In this document: piece after piece, positions 7,709 through 16,536 of the stretch | How the letters are laid out: each line of letters begins with the position of its first letter | Position numbering within the stretch: the first letter of the stretch is position 1 | NCBI GenBank assembly: GCA_963817615.1 | Contig: CAWFPH010000001.1 | Location: forward strand, 124,001 to 188,000 | Length of the DNA stretch: 64,000 nt | Reading direction: 5' to 3' | Source: FEN-1219 sp963817615 | Lineage (GTDB): Bacteria; Pseudomonadota; Gammaproteobacteria; Steroidobacterales; Rariloculaceae | Made by a program: the position numbers and the translations under genes | The notes under the pieces: generated by a model | What the model saw: the letters and a program-made list of their open reading frames with translations, nothing else | Databases searched by the model: none | Told to the model about the DNA's origin: nothing

Positions 7709-9679
7709 GTGGAACCAAACCGTGAATATCCCGCGGCCCCGTTGCCCGCGAAGGCGCCGCTGCTCGTCGCCGCGAAGCATGCGCTCGACATGATCGCGGG
7801 CGGCGCCTCGCTCGCGGACATCCTCGAGCAATTGTGTCTCGCGATCGACGCACAGAACCCCGCGATGATGTCGACCGTGCTGCTCGCGGAGCCGGACGGT
7901 CCGCGGCTGCGCCCGGTGGCCGGTCCGCGCGTGCCGCGCGCGTGGGAAGGCGCAACCGCGTCGGTCGCGATTGCCCCCGACGTCGGCTCGTGCGGCGCGG
8001 CGGCCTATCGCCGCGAGCGCGTGGTGGTCGCCGATGTGGCGACCGACCCGTTGTGGTCCGGTGAGCCGCCGCGCCCCTCGGGCAAGGTCGCCCTCTCCTA
8101 CGGAATCCGCGCTTCTTGGTCGCAGCCGCTGCTTTCGAAGAACCGCGAGGTGCTCGGGACCTTCTGCATGTACTACGGCCGGCCGTGCAGGCCGACCGAC
8201 GCGGAGGTGCAGCTCATCGAGGACGCGGCTCGATTGGCCGTCATCGCGATCGAAGGCGAACGGGCGCAGAACGCGCTGCGCCACGCGTTCGAGGCGTTGC
8301 GCCGCGACGAGCAGGAGCTGCGCGAGATCACCGATGCAATCGCGCAAACGATAGCAGTGCTCGATCCGTCGGGCGGACCGATCTACGCGAATCGCGCGCT
8401 GCTCGACTACACCGGTCTCGTCCCGCAAGACGTGCGCTCGCGCGATATTCACAAGCGGATCGTGCACCCGGAGGACGTCGCCCGGTGGACGGAGTTTCGC
8501 CGTCAAGCATTCGCGCGCGGAGCTCCATTCGAGATTGAGCAGCGCACGCGCCGCCGGGACGGCGAATACCGCTGGTTTCTCGTCAAGTTCAACCCATTGC
8601 GGGACGCGCAGGGCGTCGTGCTGCGCTGGTACGCGACCGGCACGGACATCCACGACCGCAAGCTCGCGGAAGAACGCGTGCGCAACGAGAATCTCGCGCT
8701 GCGCGAGGACATCGACCATGCGTCGATGTTCGAGGAGATCGTCGGGTCTTCACTCGAGCCCGTGCTCGCGCAGGTCTCGAGGGTCGCGGTCACGGACTCC
8801 ACGGTGCTCATTCTCGGCGAGACCGGCACCGGCAAGGAGCTGATCGCGCGCGCCATCCACAAGCGCTCGCCGCGCGCGGGTCGAGCGTTCATCCGCGTCA
8901 ACTGCGCCGCGATTCCGTCCGCGCTCGTCGCGTCCGAGCTGTTCGGCCACGAGAAGGGTGCGTTCACGGGCGCGCTGCAGCGGCGGCTTGGAAGATTCGA
9001 GGCCGCGGACGGCGGCACGATCTTCCTCGATGAGATCGGCGATCTGCCGGCCGAGACGCAAGTCGCGCTGCTGCGCGTGCTGCAGGAGCGCGAGCTGGAG
9101 CGGGTCGGCAGCAACCGTCCTATCGCCGTGGACGTGCGCGTGCTCGCGGCGACGAACCGCGACCTCGAAACGGCAGTGGAGCGCGGTACGTTTCGCGAGG
9201 ATCTGTTCTACCGGTTGAGCGTGTTCCCGGTCGAGCTGCCGCCGCTGCGCGAGCGCCGGGGCGACATCCCGTTGCTCGTCGAATACCTCCTCGATCGCTT
9301 CGCGAAGAAGGCCGGTAAGCGGATCCGCAGCGTCGAGAGGGAGACGCTCGAGCGATTCCAGTCGTACGATTGGCCCGGCAACGTCCGTGAGCTGCAGAAC
9401 GTAGTCGAACGCGCGGTCGTGCTATGCGATGGCGACACGTTCGTCGTCGAGCCGTCGTGGCTCAAGGGAACGCGGGCCAAAGGCGCGAAGGGGCGCGCGA
9501 ACCTCGCCAGCACGCTTGCGGAACGCGAGAAAGTGCTGATCGAGTCTGCGCTAGCCGATGCCCGCGGCCGCGTATCCGGCCCCGCGGGCGCGGCTGCGAA
9601 GCTCGGCATACCGCGGCAGACTCTCGAGTCGAAAATCAAAACGCTGCGGATCGACAAGCTTGCCTTTCGGCGCAATTGA
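7709..9679 (+). CDS. Sigma54-dependent activator, GAF-PAS-AAA+-HTH
   Basis: A 656-residue enhancer-binding protein that would remodel sigma54 RNA polymerase. Order: GAF-like domain about 25-185, PAS about 203-320 (PEDVARWTEF, then YRWFLVKFNPLRD), AAA+ about 345-575, and a Fis-type helix-turn-helix at 600-648 (AAAKLGIPRQTLESKIK). Walker A is GETGTGKE (370-377), the sigma54-contacting GAFTGA is intact (417-422), and Walker B is GTIFLDEIG. The start is GTG at 7709 with a poor ribosome site. There is no receiver domain, so the signal is probably a small ligand or redox cue on GAF or PAS. Two palindromes and a sigma54 promoter follow within 100 bases, pointing to STAS-ECF as its target. Confidence 0.9.
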   Translation: MEPNREYPAAPLPAKAPLLVAAKHALDMIAGGASLADILEQLCLAIDAQNPAMMSTVLLAEPDGPRLRPVAGPRVPRAWEGATASVAIAPDVGSCGAAAYRRERVVVADVATDPLWSGEPPRPSGKVALSYGIRASWSQPLLSKNREVLGTFCMYYGRPCRPTDAEVQLIEDAARLAVIAIEGERAQNALRHAFEALRRDEQELREITDAIAQTIAVLDPSGGPIYANRALLDYTGLVPQDVRSRDIHKRIVHPEDVARWTEFRRQAFARGAPFEIEQRTRRRDGEYRWFLVKFNPLRDAQGVVLRWYATGTDIHDRKLAEERVRNENLALREDIDHASMFEEIVGSSLEPVLAQVSRVAVTDSTVLILGETGTGKELIARAIHKRSPRAGRAFIRVNCAAIPSALVASELFGHEKGAFTGALQRRLGRFEAADGGTIFLDEIGDLPAETQVALLRVLQERELERVGSNRPIAVDVRVLAATNRDLETAVERGTFREDLFYRLSVFPVELPPLRERRGDIPLLVEYLLDRFAKKAGKRIRSVERETLERFQSYDWPGNVRELQNVVERAVVLCDGDTFVVEPSWLKGTRAKGAKGRANLASTLAEREKVLIESALADARGRVSGPAGAAAKLGIPRQTLESKIKTLRIDKLAFRRN

Positions 9680-9701
9680 ACCGAGCGGTGCCGCTGCACG
9701 C

Positions 9702-9734
9702 GCCGAGGTCTCGGCAAATGCCGATTTCTCGGCA
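9702..9734 (+). promoter_or_regulatory. Tandem palindromes, likely upstream activator sites
   Basis: Two copies of GCCGA-N4-TCGGC lie at 9702-9715 and 9720-9733, with centres 18 bp apart. They end 42 bp before the -24 box at 9777. Position, pairing and palindrome form suit binding of the dimeric Fis-type HTH of the activator encoded just upstream. Binding by that protein is inferred. Confidence 0.6.
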
Positions 9735-9775
9735 GTCCCGGCGATCGTAGCGGCTGTCCATACAAACACTTAGCG

Positions 9776-9792
9776 TTGGCCCAGCGCTTGCA
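9776..9792 (+). promoter_or_regulatory. Sigma54 (-24/-12) promoter upstream of the STAS gene
   Basis: TTGGCCCAGCGCTTGCA matches the TGGCAC-N5-TTGCW consensus, with GG at 9778-9779 and GC at 9790-9791, exact spacing and one mismatch in the -24 box. Transcription would start near 9802, giving a leader of about 22 bases before the ATG at 9824. Confidence 0.65.
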
Positions 9793-9823
9793 AGTGCCGC
9801 CGCATGTTCACGGATGGCGCCCA

Positions 9824-10087
9824 ATGACGTTGAAGATCGAGATCGAGGCTGCGGGCGGAACAATCACGCTTCGGCTGGTTGGTCGCATCGAGGCGGCGCA
9901 TCTGCCGGAGCTCGAGACCCAGGTCCGAAAGCACGGCCCGCAGCTCGCACTCGATTTGGACGATGTCACGCTCGTCGATGCCGCGGTCGTGCGCTTCCTG
10001 GTCGCATGCGAAGCCGACGGAGTCGAGCTGCGCTCGGCTGCGCCGTACATCCGCGCGTGGATGGCCCGCGAGGGGCGGCTCCCGTGA
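9824..10087 (+). CDS. Small STAS-domain protein
   Basis: An 87-residue protein starting MTLKIEIEAAGGTITLRLVG. It has the STAS-type core of alternating strands and helices, with LALDLDDVTLVDAAVVRFLV holding the conserved loop. STAS proteins often act as anti-anti-sigma switches or bind small ligands. No serine or threonine follows the DDVTLVD loop in the place SpoIIAA is phosphorylated, so control by a kinase is not evident. The gene lies directly after a sigma54 promoter and 31 bases before an ECF sigma factor, so the two are likely cotranscribed. I chose the ATG at 9824 over an in-frame start at 9776, which would lie inside the promoter. Confidence 0.7.
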   Translation: MTLKIEIEAAGGTITLRLVGRIEAAHLPELETQVRKHGPQLALDLDDVTLVDAAVVRFLVACEADGVELRSAAPYIRAWMAREGRLP

Positions 10088-10118
10088 ACGTCACCGACGC
10101 CTTGGGGAGCATGAGCCT

Positions 10119-11075
10119 ATGGACACCAACTCTCACGTAGTTCCGATGCCGGACCACTGGTCCCTGTTCGAGCGCAGCCGCCGCCGGCTCGTGGGCGTCG
10201 CGGGCCGTATCCTCGGGTCATCCAACGACGCCGAAGACGTGGTACAGGAAGCGGCGCTCCGCTGGCTCCGAACGAACCCTGCGACCGTGCGCACACCGGA
10301 GGGTTGGCTCGTCGCGGTCGTAAGTCGGCTCGCTCTCGATCGGCTCCGCCGTTTGGTCGCGGAGCGAAAGGCCTATCGCGCATTCGGACGAGAGACTGAG
10401 GGCGCAGAGCCAGCCGTCACGGCACCCGACGACGAACCGGAGAGCGGCGCGCAGCTAGCGAAATCGTTCGAGGTGTTGCGCGATCGGCTGGAGCCCGTCG
10501 AGCGCGTAGCGTTCGCGCTTCGAGAGCTGTTCGACTGCGGTTACGAAGAAATCGCGCGCGCGCTCGCGAAAAGCGAAGCGGCGTGCCGCCAGATCGTGCA
10601 TCGCGCACGCGGCCGGCTGATCGGACGCGAGCCGCGCCGGATCGGTGGCCGCGATGGTTCTTCCAGGCACGCGCAGCTCTTCCTCGAGGCATTGCGCAAT
10701 GCAGACCGCGACTGCGCAATATCGATGTTGCTGTCTCCGGCAGTCGAGGCGCCGTTGCGCCGCGCCGCCGCTCCTCGGTCGGGCGGTTCGGCGGCGCAGC
10801 CATGGCGATGCTCGTCGCAGGCGCCGACGCGGCGTTCCCGCCGTGTGGGTATGGCGCTCGGTATCGGCGCGCCATGCGCACGTCGGTTCTCTCGAACCGA
10901 TCGGCGTCCGTCGCGGCGCGTTGAGTCGGCGTCGGGCCGGTCGCCCGCTTACGAGGGCAAGCGAGCGCATGAGCTGCGCGCCCAAGGCCGACCACCGCCG
11001 GGCACGGTACGTGCCGAAAGGTCGGGCTGCGCCGATCAGGCGGCCGCCGACGCGATATCGCGTTCATTCAAGTGA
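10119..11075 (+). CDS. ECF sigma factor, ECF41/SigJ-like, C-terminus apparently frameshifted
   Basis: The sigma2 domain is at about 12-80 (ILGSSNDAEDVVQEAALRWL) and sigma4 at about 115-168 (LFDCGYEEIARALAKSEAAC for the helix-turn-helix). Family knowledge: such factors often carry a C-terminal SnoaL-like domain that tunes activity. That domain seems to begin at HAQLFLEALRNADRDC (184-199). After about residue 207 the frame becomes Arg/Ser/Pro-rich and unlike any SnoaL domain, and it stays so to the stop at 318. A frameshift near 10735 is the simplest reading, though I could not recover a convincing SnoaL continuation in another frame. The likely transcript starts at the sigma54 promoter ahead of the STAS gene. 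Confidence 0.7.
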   Translation: MDTNSHVVPMPDHWSLFERSRRRLVGVAGRILGSSNDAEDVVQEAALRWLRTNPATVRTPEGWLVAVVSRLALDRLRRLVAERKAYRAFGRETEGAEPAVTAPDDEPESGAQLAKSFEVLRDRLEPVERVAFALRELFDCGYEEIARALAKSEAACRQIVHRARGRLIGREPRRIGGRDGSSRHAQLFLEALRNADRDCAISMLLSPAVEAPLRRAAAPRSGGSAAQPWRCSSQAPTRRSRRVGMALGIGAPCARRFSRTDRRPSRRVESASGRSPAYEGKRAHELRAQGRPPPGTVRAERSGCADQAAADAISRSFK

Positions 11076-11194
11076 GGGCACGGCGCTGTCGATCGGGTCC
11101 GCGCCGCTACCGGTCGCGCACCGCGGCCGATTGCTCGAGTCAGGCGAGCCCAAGGTCGGGCCGCCGGATGCCCACCCGAGATCGTTGCGAGCGG

Positions 11195-12046
11195 CTAGTG
11201 CAGCAGCGAGCTAGGCGGCACGGGCCGCAGGATGGCCCGCGCCTCGGGCTCGTCGAAGCGGAACGTGCGATTGCAGAACTCGCAGGTGAGCTCGACGTGA
11301 CCCTGCTCGGCGAGCAGGCTCGACACCTCTTCCTCGCCGAGCATGCGCACCACGCCCGCGATCCGCTCCGGCGTGCAGCGGCAATCGTGCACGACGCGGC
11401 GCGGCGGAAACACGCGAATCGAGTGGTCCGCGAACAGCTTCGGCAGCAGCTCGTCGGCCGCGAGCGAGGTGAGCTCCGCGGCGGACACCGTCTGCGCTGC
11501 CGCCGCGATGGCTTCGAAGGTGTCGGCTGCGAGATCCTCGTCGCGTCCCGGCAGCACCTGCAGCAGCATGCCGGCCACGCGCTCGTCGCTGGTCTTGAGG
11601 ATCAACCGTGTCGCGAGCTGCTCCGATTGGCGGAAATACGCCTCGAGGCAGCCGTCGAGCGTCGCGCTCGCGAGCGGCACGGCCCCCTGAAACAATCCCT
11701 GCGCTCCGCCGGTGTCGAGATTCACGACGAGCCGGCCGCGGCCGAGCAGCGGCTCGGCGGACTCGGCGGACGTGCATTGCGCCATGCCGCGCACGCGCAG
11801 CGCCTCCGTGCATTGGATCAGCAGCAGCTTGAGCGGACCGTCGCCTTGGAGCTGCAGCGACACGCTCGGCCGCGACTTCAGTCCGCTCGCCAGCAGTACG
11901 GTGGCTGCGACGCCCTCGCCGAGCAGCGTGCGAACCGGTTGCGCATAGTTGTGCGCGGCGAGCACCTGTCGCCACGTCTCCTCGAGGCGGACGAGCGCGC
12001 CGCGGACGCCGCTGCCCTCGAGCAAGAATCCCTGCAATTCGTTCAT
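11195..12046 (-). CDS. hslO: Redox-activated chaperone Hsp33
   Basis: A 283-residue cytoplasmic holdase that is switched on when its zinc-bound cysteines are oxidised. The zinc motif is complete: C222-x-C224 (DCRCTPER) and C255-x-x-C258 (CEFC). The N-terminal domain holds the usual GEGVAATVLLASGLK segment. I chose ATG 12046 (MNELQGFLLE) because the protein then has normal length; the frame is open further upstream. It sits 20 bases downstream of the gatB stop on the same strand and ends convergent to the ECF gene. Confidence 0.95.
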   Translation of the reverse strand: MNELQGFLLEGSGVRGALVRLEETWRQVLAAHNYAQPVRTLLGEGVAATVLLASGLKSRPSVSLQLQGDGPLKLLLIQCTEALRVRGMAQCTSAESAEPLLGRGRLVVNLDTGGAQGLFQGAVPLASATLDGCLEAYFRQSEQLATRLILKTSDERVAGMLLQVLPGRDEDLAADTFEAIAAAAQTVSAAELTSLAADELLPKLFADHSIRVFPPRRVVHDCRCTPERIAGVVRMLGEEEVSSLLAEQGHVELTCEFCNRTFRFDEPEARAILRPVPPSSLLH

Positions 12047-12066
12047 CGCCGTTCCTGTGGCGTGTT

Positions 12067-13503
12067 TCAGCCGCCTAGCTTCTTGCGCAGCGTCTCGTTG
12101 ACCTGCTGCGGATTCGCTTTGCCGCGCGACGCCTTCATGACTTGTCCGACCAGGAAACCCAGCACTTGGTTCTTGCCGGCGCGATATTGCTCGACCTGCG
12201 TGGGGTTCGCGGCGATCACGCCGTCGACGAGCGTCTCGATGCTCGCCGCGTCCGAGATCTGCACGAGCCCGCGCTTCTCGATCACCGCGTCGACCGTCCC
12301 TTCGCCGTTCCACACGGCCTCGAACACTTCCTTCGCGATCTTGCCGGAGATCGTGCCGGTTGCGAGCTTGTCGAGCAGCGCGGCGAGCGTCGGCGCGTCG
12401 ACGCGCGTCGCGCCGATCTCGAGCCCGTCGCGATTGAGCGCGGCTGTGAGCTCGCCCATCACCCAGTTCGCGGCGATCTTCGGACCCGCACGCGTGCTCT
12501 TCGCGACGTTTTCGAAGAGCTCCGCGAGCGCACGCTGCGCGGTCAACACGCCCGCGTCGTAGCTCGAGAGGCCGTAGTCGCGCATGAACCGCTCGCGCTT
12601 CGCGTCCGGCAGCTCCGGCAGCGACGCCTCGATCGCCGCGATCTCGGCCTCGCCCACGATGACGGGCAAGAGGTCCGGATCGGGGAAGTAGCGATAGTCG
12701 TTCGCTTCCTCCTTGCTGCGCATCGGTCGCGTCTCGTCGCGGTCGGGATCGTACAAGCGCGTCTCCTGCACGACCGCGCCGCCGCCCTCGAGCACGTCGA
12801 TCTGCCGCTCGGCCTCGATCGCGATCGCGCGCTCGACGAAGCGGAAGGAGTTCAGGTTCTTGAGCTCCGTGCGGGTGCCGAGCCGCGTCTCGCCGCGGCG
12901 GCGTACGGAGACGTTTGCATCGCAGCGAAACGACCCTTCCTGCATGTTCCCGTCGCAGATCTCGAGATAGCGAACGAGCGCATGGATCTTGCGCATGTAG
13001 GCGCCGGCCTCGGTGGCCGAGCGTAGATCGGGCTCCGACACGATCTCGAGCAAGCCCGTGCCCGCGCGGTTCAGGTCGATGCCGGAGAGTCCCTCGAAGT
13101 CCTCGTGCAGCGATTTACCGGCGTCCTCCTCGAGATGTGCGCGCGTGATGCCGATGGTTTTCACCGTGCCATCGTCGAGCTCGAGGTCGACACGCCCGCC
13201 GTGCACGATCGGCAGCTCGTACTGGCTGATCTGATAGCCCTTCGGTAAATCGGGATAGAAGTAATTCTTGCGCGCAAAGACCGAGCGGCGCGCGATCGTG
13301 CAGCCGGTCGCCAGGCCGAACTTGATCGCCATGCGCACGGCTTCGGCGTTCAGCACCGGCAGCACACCGGGGTAGCCGAGATCGACGAGGCTCGCCTGCG
13401 TGTTCGGTGCCGCGCCGTATCGGGTGGAGGCGCCCGAGAAGATCTTGCTCGCCGTCGCGAGCTGCGCGTGGATCTCGAGGCCGATGACGGTTTCCCAGCT
13501 CAT
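12067..13503 (-). CDS. gatB: Asp/Glu-tRNA amidotransferase subunit B
   Basis: GatB binds the misacylated tRNA and activates its Glu or Asp side chain; ammonia comes from GatA. The 478-residue product begins MSWETVIGLEIHAQLAT, matching the family start, and holds the signature DLPKGYQISQYELPI. The C-terminal YqeY-like domain ends with KANPQQVNETLRKKLGG. The start at 13503 lies eight bases after the gatA stop. Gene order in transcription is gatC-gatA-gatB, as in most bacteria. Confidence 0.96.
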   Translation of the reverse strand: MSWETVIGLEIHAQLATASKIFSGASTRYGAAPNTQASLVDLGYPGVLPVLNAEAVRMAIKFGLATGCTIARRSVFARKNYFYPDLPKGYQISQYELPIVHGGRVDLELDDGTVKTIGITRAHLEEDAGKSLHEDFEGLSGIDLNRAGTGLLEIVSEPDLRSATEAGAYMRKIHALVRYLEICDGNMQEGSFRCDANVSVRRRGETRLGTRTELKNLNSFRFVERAIAIEAERQIDVLEGGGAVVQETRLYDPDRDETRPMRSKEEANDYRYFPDPDLLPVIVGEAEIAAIEASLPELPDAKRERFMRDYGLSSYDAGVLTAQRALAELFENVAKSTRAGPKIAANWVMGELTAALNRDGLEIGATRVDAPTLAALLDKLATGTISGKIAKEVFEAVWNGEGTVDAVIEKRGLVQISDAASIETLVDGVIAANPTQVEQYRAGKNQVLGFLVGQVMKASRGKANPQQVNETLRKKLGG

Positions 13504-13511
13504 CGCGTGAC

Positions 13512-14972
13512 TCAACCGTAGCCCGGCGGCACGCGCGTGTGCCAGTCCGTTGCGCTTTGGAACGCATGCGCGGCTCCGAGCACGCGCGCCTCCTCGAGCG
13601 GCGGCGCGATCAGCTGCAAGCCGACCGGCAGATCGCGGACGAAACCGCACGGAATCGACATTCCGGGCAAGCCGGCGAGGTTCGCGCCGATCGTGTAGAT
13701 GTCGTTCAGGTACATCTGGATCGGATCGTCGGTCTTGTCGCCGAGCCGAAATGCGGGCGAGGGGGTGGTCGGACCGGCCACGAGATCGACGTCGCGAAAC
13801 GCGCGCGCGAAATCCTGGCTGATCAGCTTGCGGACCTTCTGCGCTTGCAGATAGTAGGCGTCGAAGTAACCGGCCGACAGCACGTAGGTGCCGGTCAGGA
13901 TCCGCCGCTTCACCTCCGCGCCGAAACCCGCGCCGCGGTTGCGCATGTAGAACGTCTCGAGGCTCTCGTGCTCTGCGCCCGGTTCACGGTGCCCGTAGCG
14001 TACGCCGTCGAACCGCGACAGATTCGAGGACGCCTCGGCCGGGGCGACGACGTAGTACGCGGGCACGGAGAGGTGCACGTGCTCGAGCTCGATGCTCTGC
14101 AGCTTCGCGCCGAGCTTCTCGAGCTCGCGGAGCGCGGCGCGTACCGCGGTCGCGTTGTCGGCGTCGAGGCCCTCGTCGAAGAAATTTTCCGGCACGCCGA
14201 TCTTGAGCCCGGCGATGCGCTCGCGCACGAGCTGCGAGTACGGCGGGACGGGCTCGTCGAGCGAGGTCGAGTCGCGCGGGTCGAATCCGGCCATTGCTTC
14301 GAGCAACAACGCGGCGTCTTCGGCAGTCTGCGCGAGCACGCCGGCCTGGTCGAGGCTCGAAGCGAACGCGATCATGCCGTAGCGCGATACGCGACCGTAA
14401 GTCGGCTTGATCCCGGTGATGCCCGACAGCGCCGCGGGTTGGCGAATCGAGCCGCCCGTGTCCGTGCCGGTCGCGCCTGCGGCGAGGCGCGCGGCGATCG
14501 CGGCCGCGGAGCCGCCCGACGAGCCACCCGGCACGCAGTCGTGATTCCAAGGATTACGGACCGGCCCGTAGTAGCTCGTCTCGTTCGACGAGCCCATCGC
14601 GAACTCGTCCATGTTCGTCTTGCCGAGCAGCACCGCACCTGCCGCCGCGAGCCGCTCGACCACGGTTGCGTCGTAGGGCGCGACGAAGTCGTCGAGCATT
14701 CGCGAGCCGCACGAGGTTTTCACGCCCTGCGTGCAGAAGATGTCCTTGTGCACTACGGGCACGCCCGTGAGCGGCCCGGCCGTGCCGTCGGCCAGCCGAC
14801 GGTCGGCCGCCGCCGCCGCCGCGAGCGCCTGCTCGGCGGTGACCGTGACGAACGCGTTCAGCTCGCCGCCGAACCGTTCGATGCGTGCGAGGAAGTGCCG
14901 CGTGAGCTCCGTCGAGGAGCAGCGCCGCGCGTGCAGGTCGGCGGCGAGCTGGGCAAGGGTGCGTCGGTGCAT
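13512..14972 (-). CDS. gatA: Asp/Glu-tRNA amidotransferase subunit A
   Basis: The amidase-signature glutaminase subunit, which releases ammonia from glutamine and channels it to GatB. The 486-residue product has the Ser-cisSer-Lys triad in view: Lys76 (HKDIF), the GGSSGGS loop at about 149-155 and Ser176 (TDTGGSIRQP). It lies between gatC and gatB on the same strand. Length is normal. Confidence 0.96.
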   Translation of the reverse strand: MHRRTLAQLAADLHARRCSSTELTRHFLARIERFGGELNAFVTVTAEQALAAAAAADRRLADGTAGPLTGVPVVHKDIFCTQGVKTSCGSRMLDDFVAPYDATVVERLAAAGAVLLGKTNMDEFAMGSSNETSYYGPVRNPWNHDCVPGGSSGGSAAAIAARLAAGATGTDTGGSIRQPAALSGITGIKPTYGRVSRYGMIAFASSLDQAGVLAQTAEDAALLLEAMAGFDPRDSTSLDEPVPPYSQLVRERIAGLKIGVPENFFDEGLDADNATAVRAALRELEKLGAKLQSIELEHVHLSVPAYYVVAPAEASSNLSRFDGVRYGHREPGAEHESLETFYMRNRGAGFGAEVKRRILTGTYVLSAGYFDAYYLQAQKVRKLISQDFARAFRDVDLVAGPTTPSPAFRLGDKTDDPIQMYLNDIYTIGANLAGLPGMSIPCGFVRDLPVGLQLIAPPLEEARVLGAAHAFQSATDWHTRVPPGYG

Positions 14973-15041
14973 TGCGGGCTCGATGCTACGGTGGGTCCGC
15001 GGCGGCTTGCGGGTCCAAGCGGCTCGGGCCGTCGGCTGCGG

Positions 15042-15326
15042 CTATTCGATGACCTTCGGAACGAGATATAGATCACGTTCTACGAGCGGCGCATTGCGCT
15101 GGTAGAGCTCGTGCCGGTCGGTTTCCGTGACGCGGTCCTCGCGCAGCCGCTGCGGCCGGTCGAGCGGATGAGCCATCGGCTCGACGCCGTGCGTGTCGAC
15201 GGCCTGAAGCTCGCCGACCCACTTGACGATTCGAGTGACCTTCGCCGAAACGTCGGCCGTTTCGGCGGCCGTGATCTCGAGCCGGGCGAGACGGCCGAGC
15301 TTGCGAATGTCGTCGGGTGTGAGCAC
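15042..15326 (-). CDS. gatC: Asp/Glu-tRNA amidotransferase subunit C
   Basis: A 94-residue stabilising subunit that wraps the GatA-GatB interface. It reads MLTPDDIRKLGRLARLEIT at the start and has the family's DxxxPxxHP-like segment as GVEPMAHPLD near the middle. The GTG start at 15326 has a poor ribosome site. It is divergent from mreB across 132 bases that must hold both promoters; I see no convincing -35/-10 pair there. Confidence 0.93.
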   Translation of the reverse strand: MLTPDDIRKLGRLARLEITAAETADVSAKVTRIVKWVGELQAVDTHGVEPMAHPLDRPQRLREDRVTETDRHELYQRNAPLVERDLYLVPKVIE

Positions 15327-15458
15327 GGGTTCTTAGCTTGGAAATCGAAGCACGACGGGCAGTGATCTACTTCTCATTAGACTATACACGTCGCTTGTGG
15401 ATTGGCCTACCCGTTGCTAGAGTTCGCGCTTGATTTACCCTAGCGGCCTTGGGCCTCA

Positions 15459-16502
15459 ATGTTAAAGAGTTTTCTCGGATATTTCTCCAACGATCTATCC
15501 ATCGATCTCGGTACGGCCAACACCCTGATTTACGTTCGCGGACGCGGCATCGTGTTGAACGAGCCGTCTGTCGTCGCGATTCGTGAAGAGCCGGGACGCG
15601 GCGGCAAGGTGCTCGAGGCGGTGGGCGTGGAGGCGAAGAGCATGCTCGGGCGCACGCCCGGGCATATCACGGCCATTCGCCCGTTGAAGGACGGCGTGAT
15701 CGCCGATTTCAGCGTCACGGAGAAGATGCTGCAGTACTTCATCAAGAAGGCCCACGGCTCTCGCTATTTTCGACCGAGCCCGCGCGTGCTCGTCTGCGTG
15801 CCGTACGGCTCGACGCAGGTCGAGCGGCGTGCCATCCGCGAGTCGGCCGAGGGCGCGGGCGCGCGCAAGGTGTACCTCGTCGAGGAACCGATGGCCGCGG
15901 CGATCGGCGCCGGTATGCCGGTGCACGAGGCGCGCGGCTCGATGGTGCTCGACATCGGCGGCGGCACGTCGGAGGTCGCGGTGATCTCGTTGAACGGCAT
16001 CGTGTATGCCGCGTCGGTGCGCATCGGCGGCGACCGTTTCGACGAGGCGATCACGAACTACGTGCGCCGCAATTACGGTATCTTGATCGGCGAAGCCACC
16101 GCCGAGCGCATCAAGCACGAGATCGGCTCCGCCTATCCCGGACAAGAGGTGCGCGAGATTTCCGTCAAGGGCCGCAATCTATCGGAGGGCGTGCCGCGCA
16201 GCTTCACGCTGAACAGCAACGAGATCCTGGAGGCGCTGCAAGAGCCGCTCCAAGGCATCGTCGGCGCAGTGAAGGTCGCGCTCGAGCAAACACCGCCAGA
16301 GCTCGGTGCCGACGTCGCCGAGCGCGGCATCGTGCTGACCGGAGGCGGCGCGCTGTTGACCGACATCGACAAACTGTTGACCGAGGAGACGGGCCTGCCC
16401 GTCGTGATCGCCGACGAGCCGCTCACGTGTGTGGCTCGTGGTGGCGGACGCGTGCTCGAGCTGCTCGACGAGTACGGTCCCGCCGCCTTCTCGGTGGAGT
16501 GA
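15459..16502 (+). CDS. mreB: Rod-shape actin homologue MreB
   Basis: MreB forms membrane-bound filaments that guide lateral wall synthesis by the elongasome. The 347-residue product has the actin phosphate-binding loop DLGTANTLIYVRGRG and the second phosphate loop DIGGGTSEVAV. GIVLTGGGALLTDIDKLL marks the adenosine motif. It opens a long same-strand run (mreC, mreD, mrdA, rodA, mltB, rlpA, dacA) with short gaps or overlaps, so this is probably one operon. Confidence 0.97.
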   Translation: MLKSFLGYFSNDLSIDLGTANTLIYVRGRGIVLNEPSVVAIREEPGRGGKVLEAVGVEAKSMLGRTPGHITAIRPLKDGVIADFSVTEKMLQYFIKKAHGSRYFRPSPRVLVCVPYGSTQVERRAIRESAEGAGARKVYLVEEPMAAAIGAGMPVHEARGSMVLDIGGGTSEVAVISLNGIVYAASVRIGGDRFDEAITNYVRRNYGILIGEATAERIKHEIGSAYPGQEVREISVKGRNLSEGVPRSFTLNSNEILEALQEPLQGIVGAVKVALEQTPPELGADVAERGIVLTGGGALLTDIDKLLTEETGLPVVIADEPLTCVARGGGRVLELLDEYGPAAFSVE

Positions 16503-16536
16503 TCCGCGGTCGCCGCCTCGCCGCGAAGCTGATCGC

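Noticed and set aside
15327..15458. Promoter for mreB in the gatC-mreB gap (TATACA at 15383)
   Set aside because: No paired -35 box at proper spacing, so I do not assign a site.
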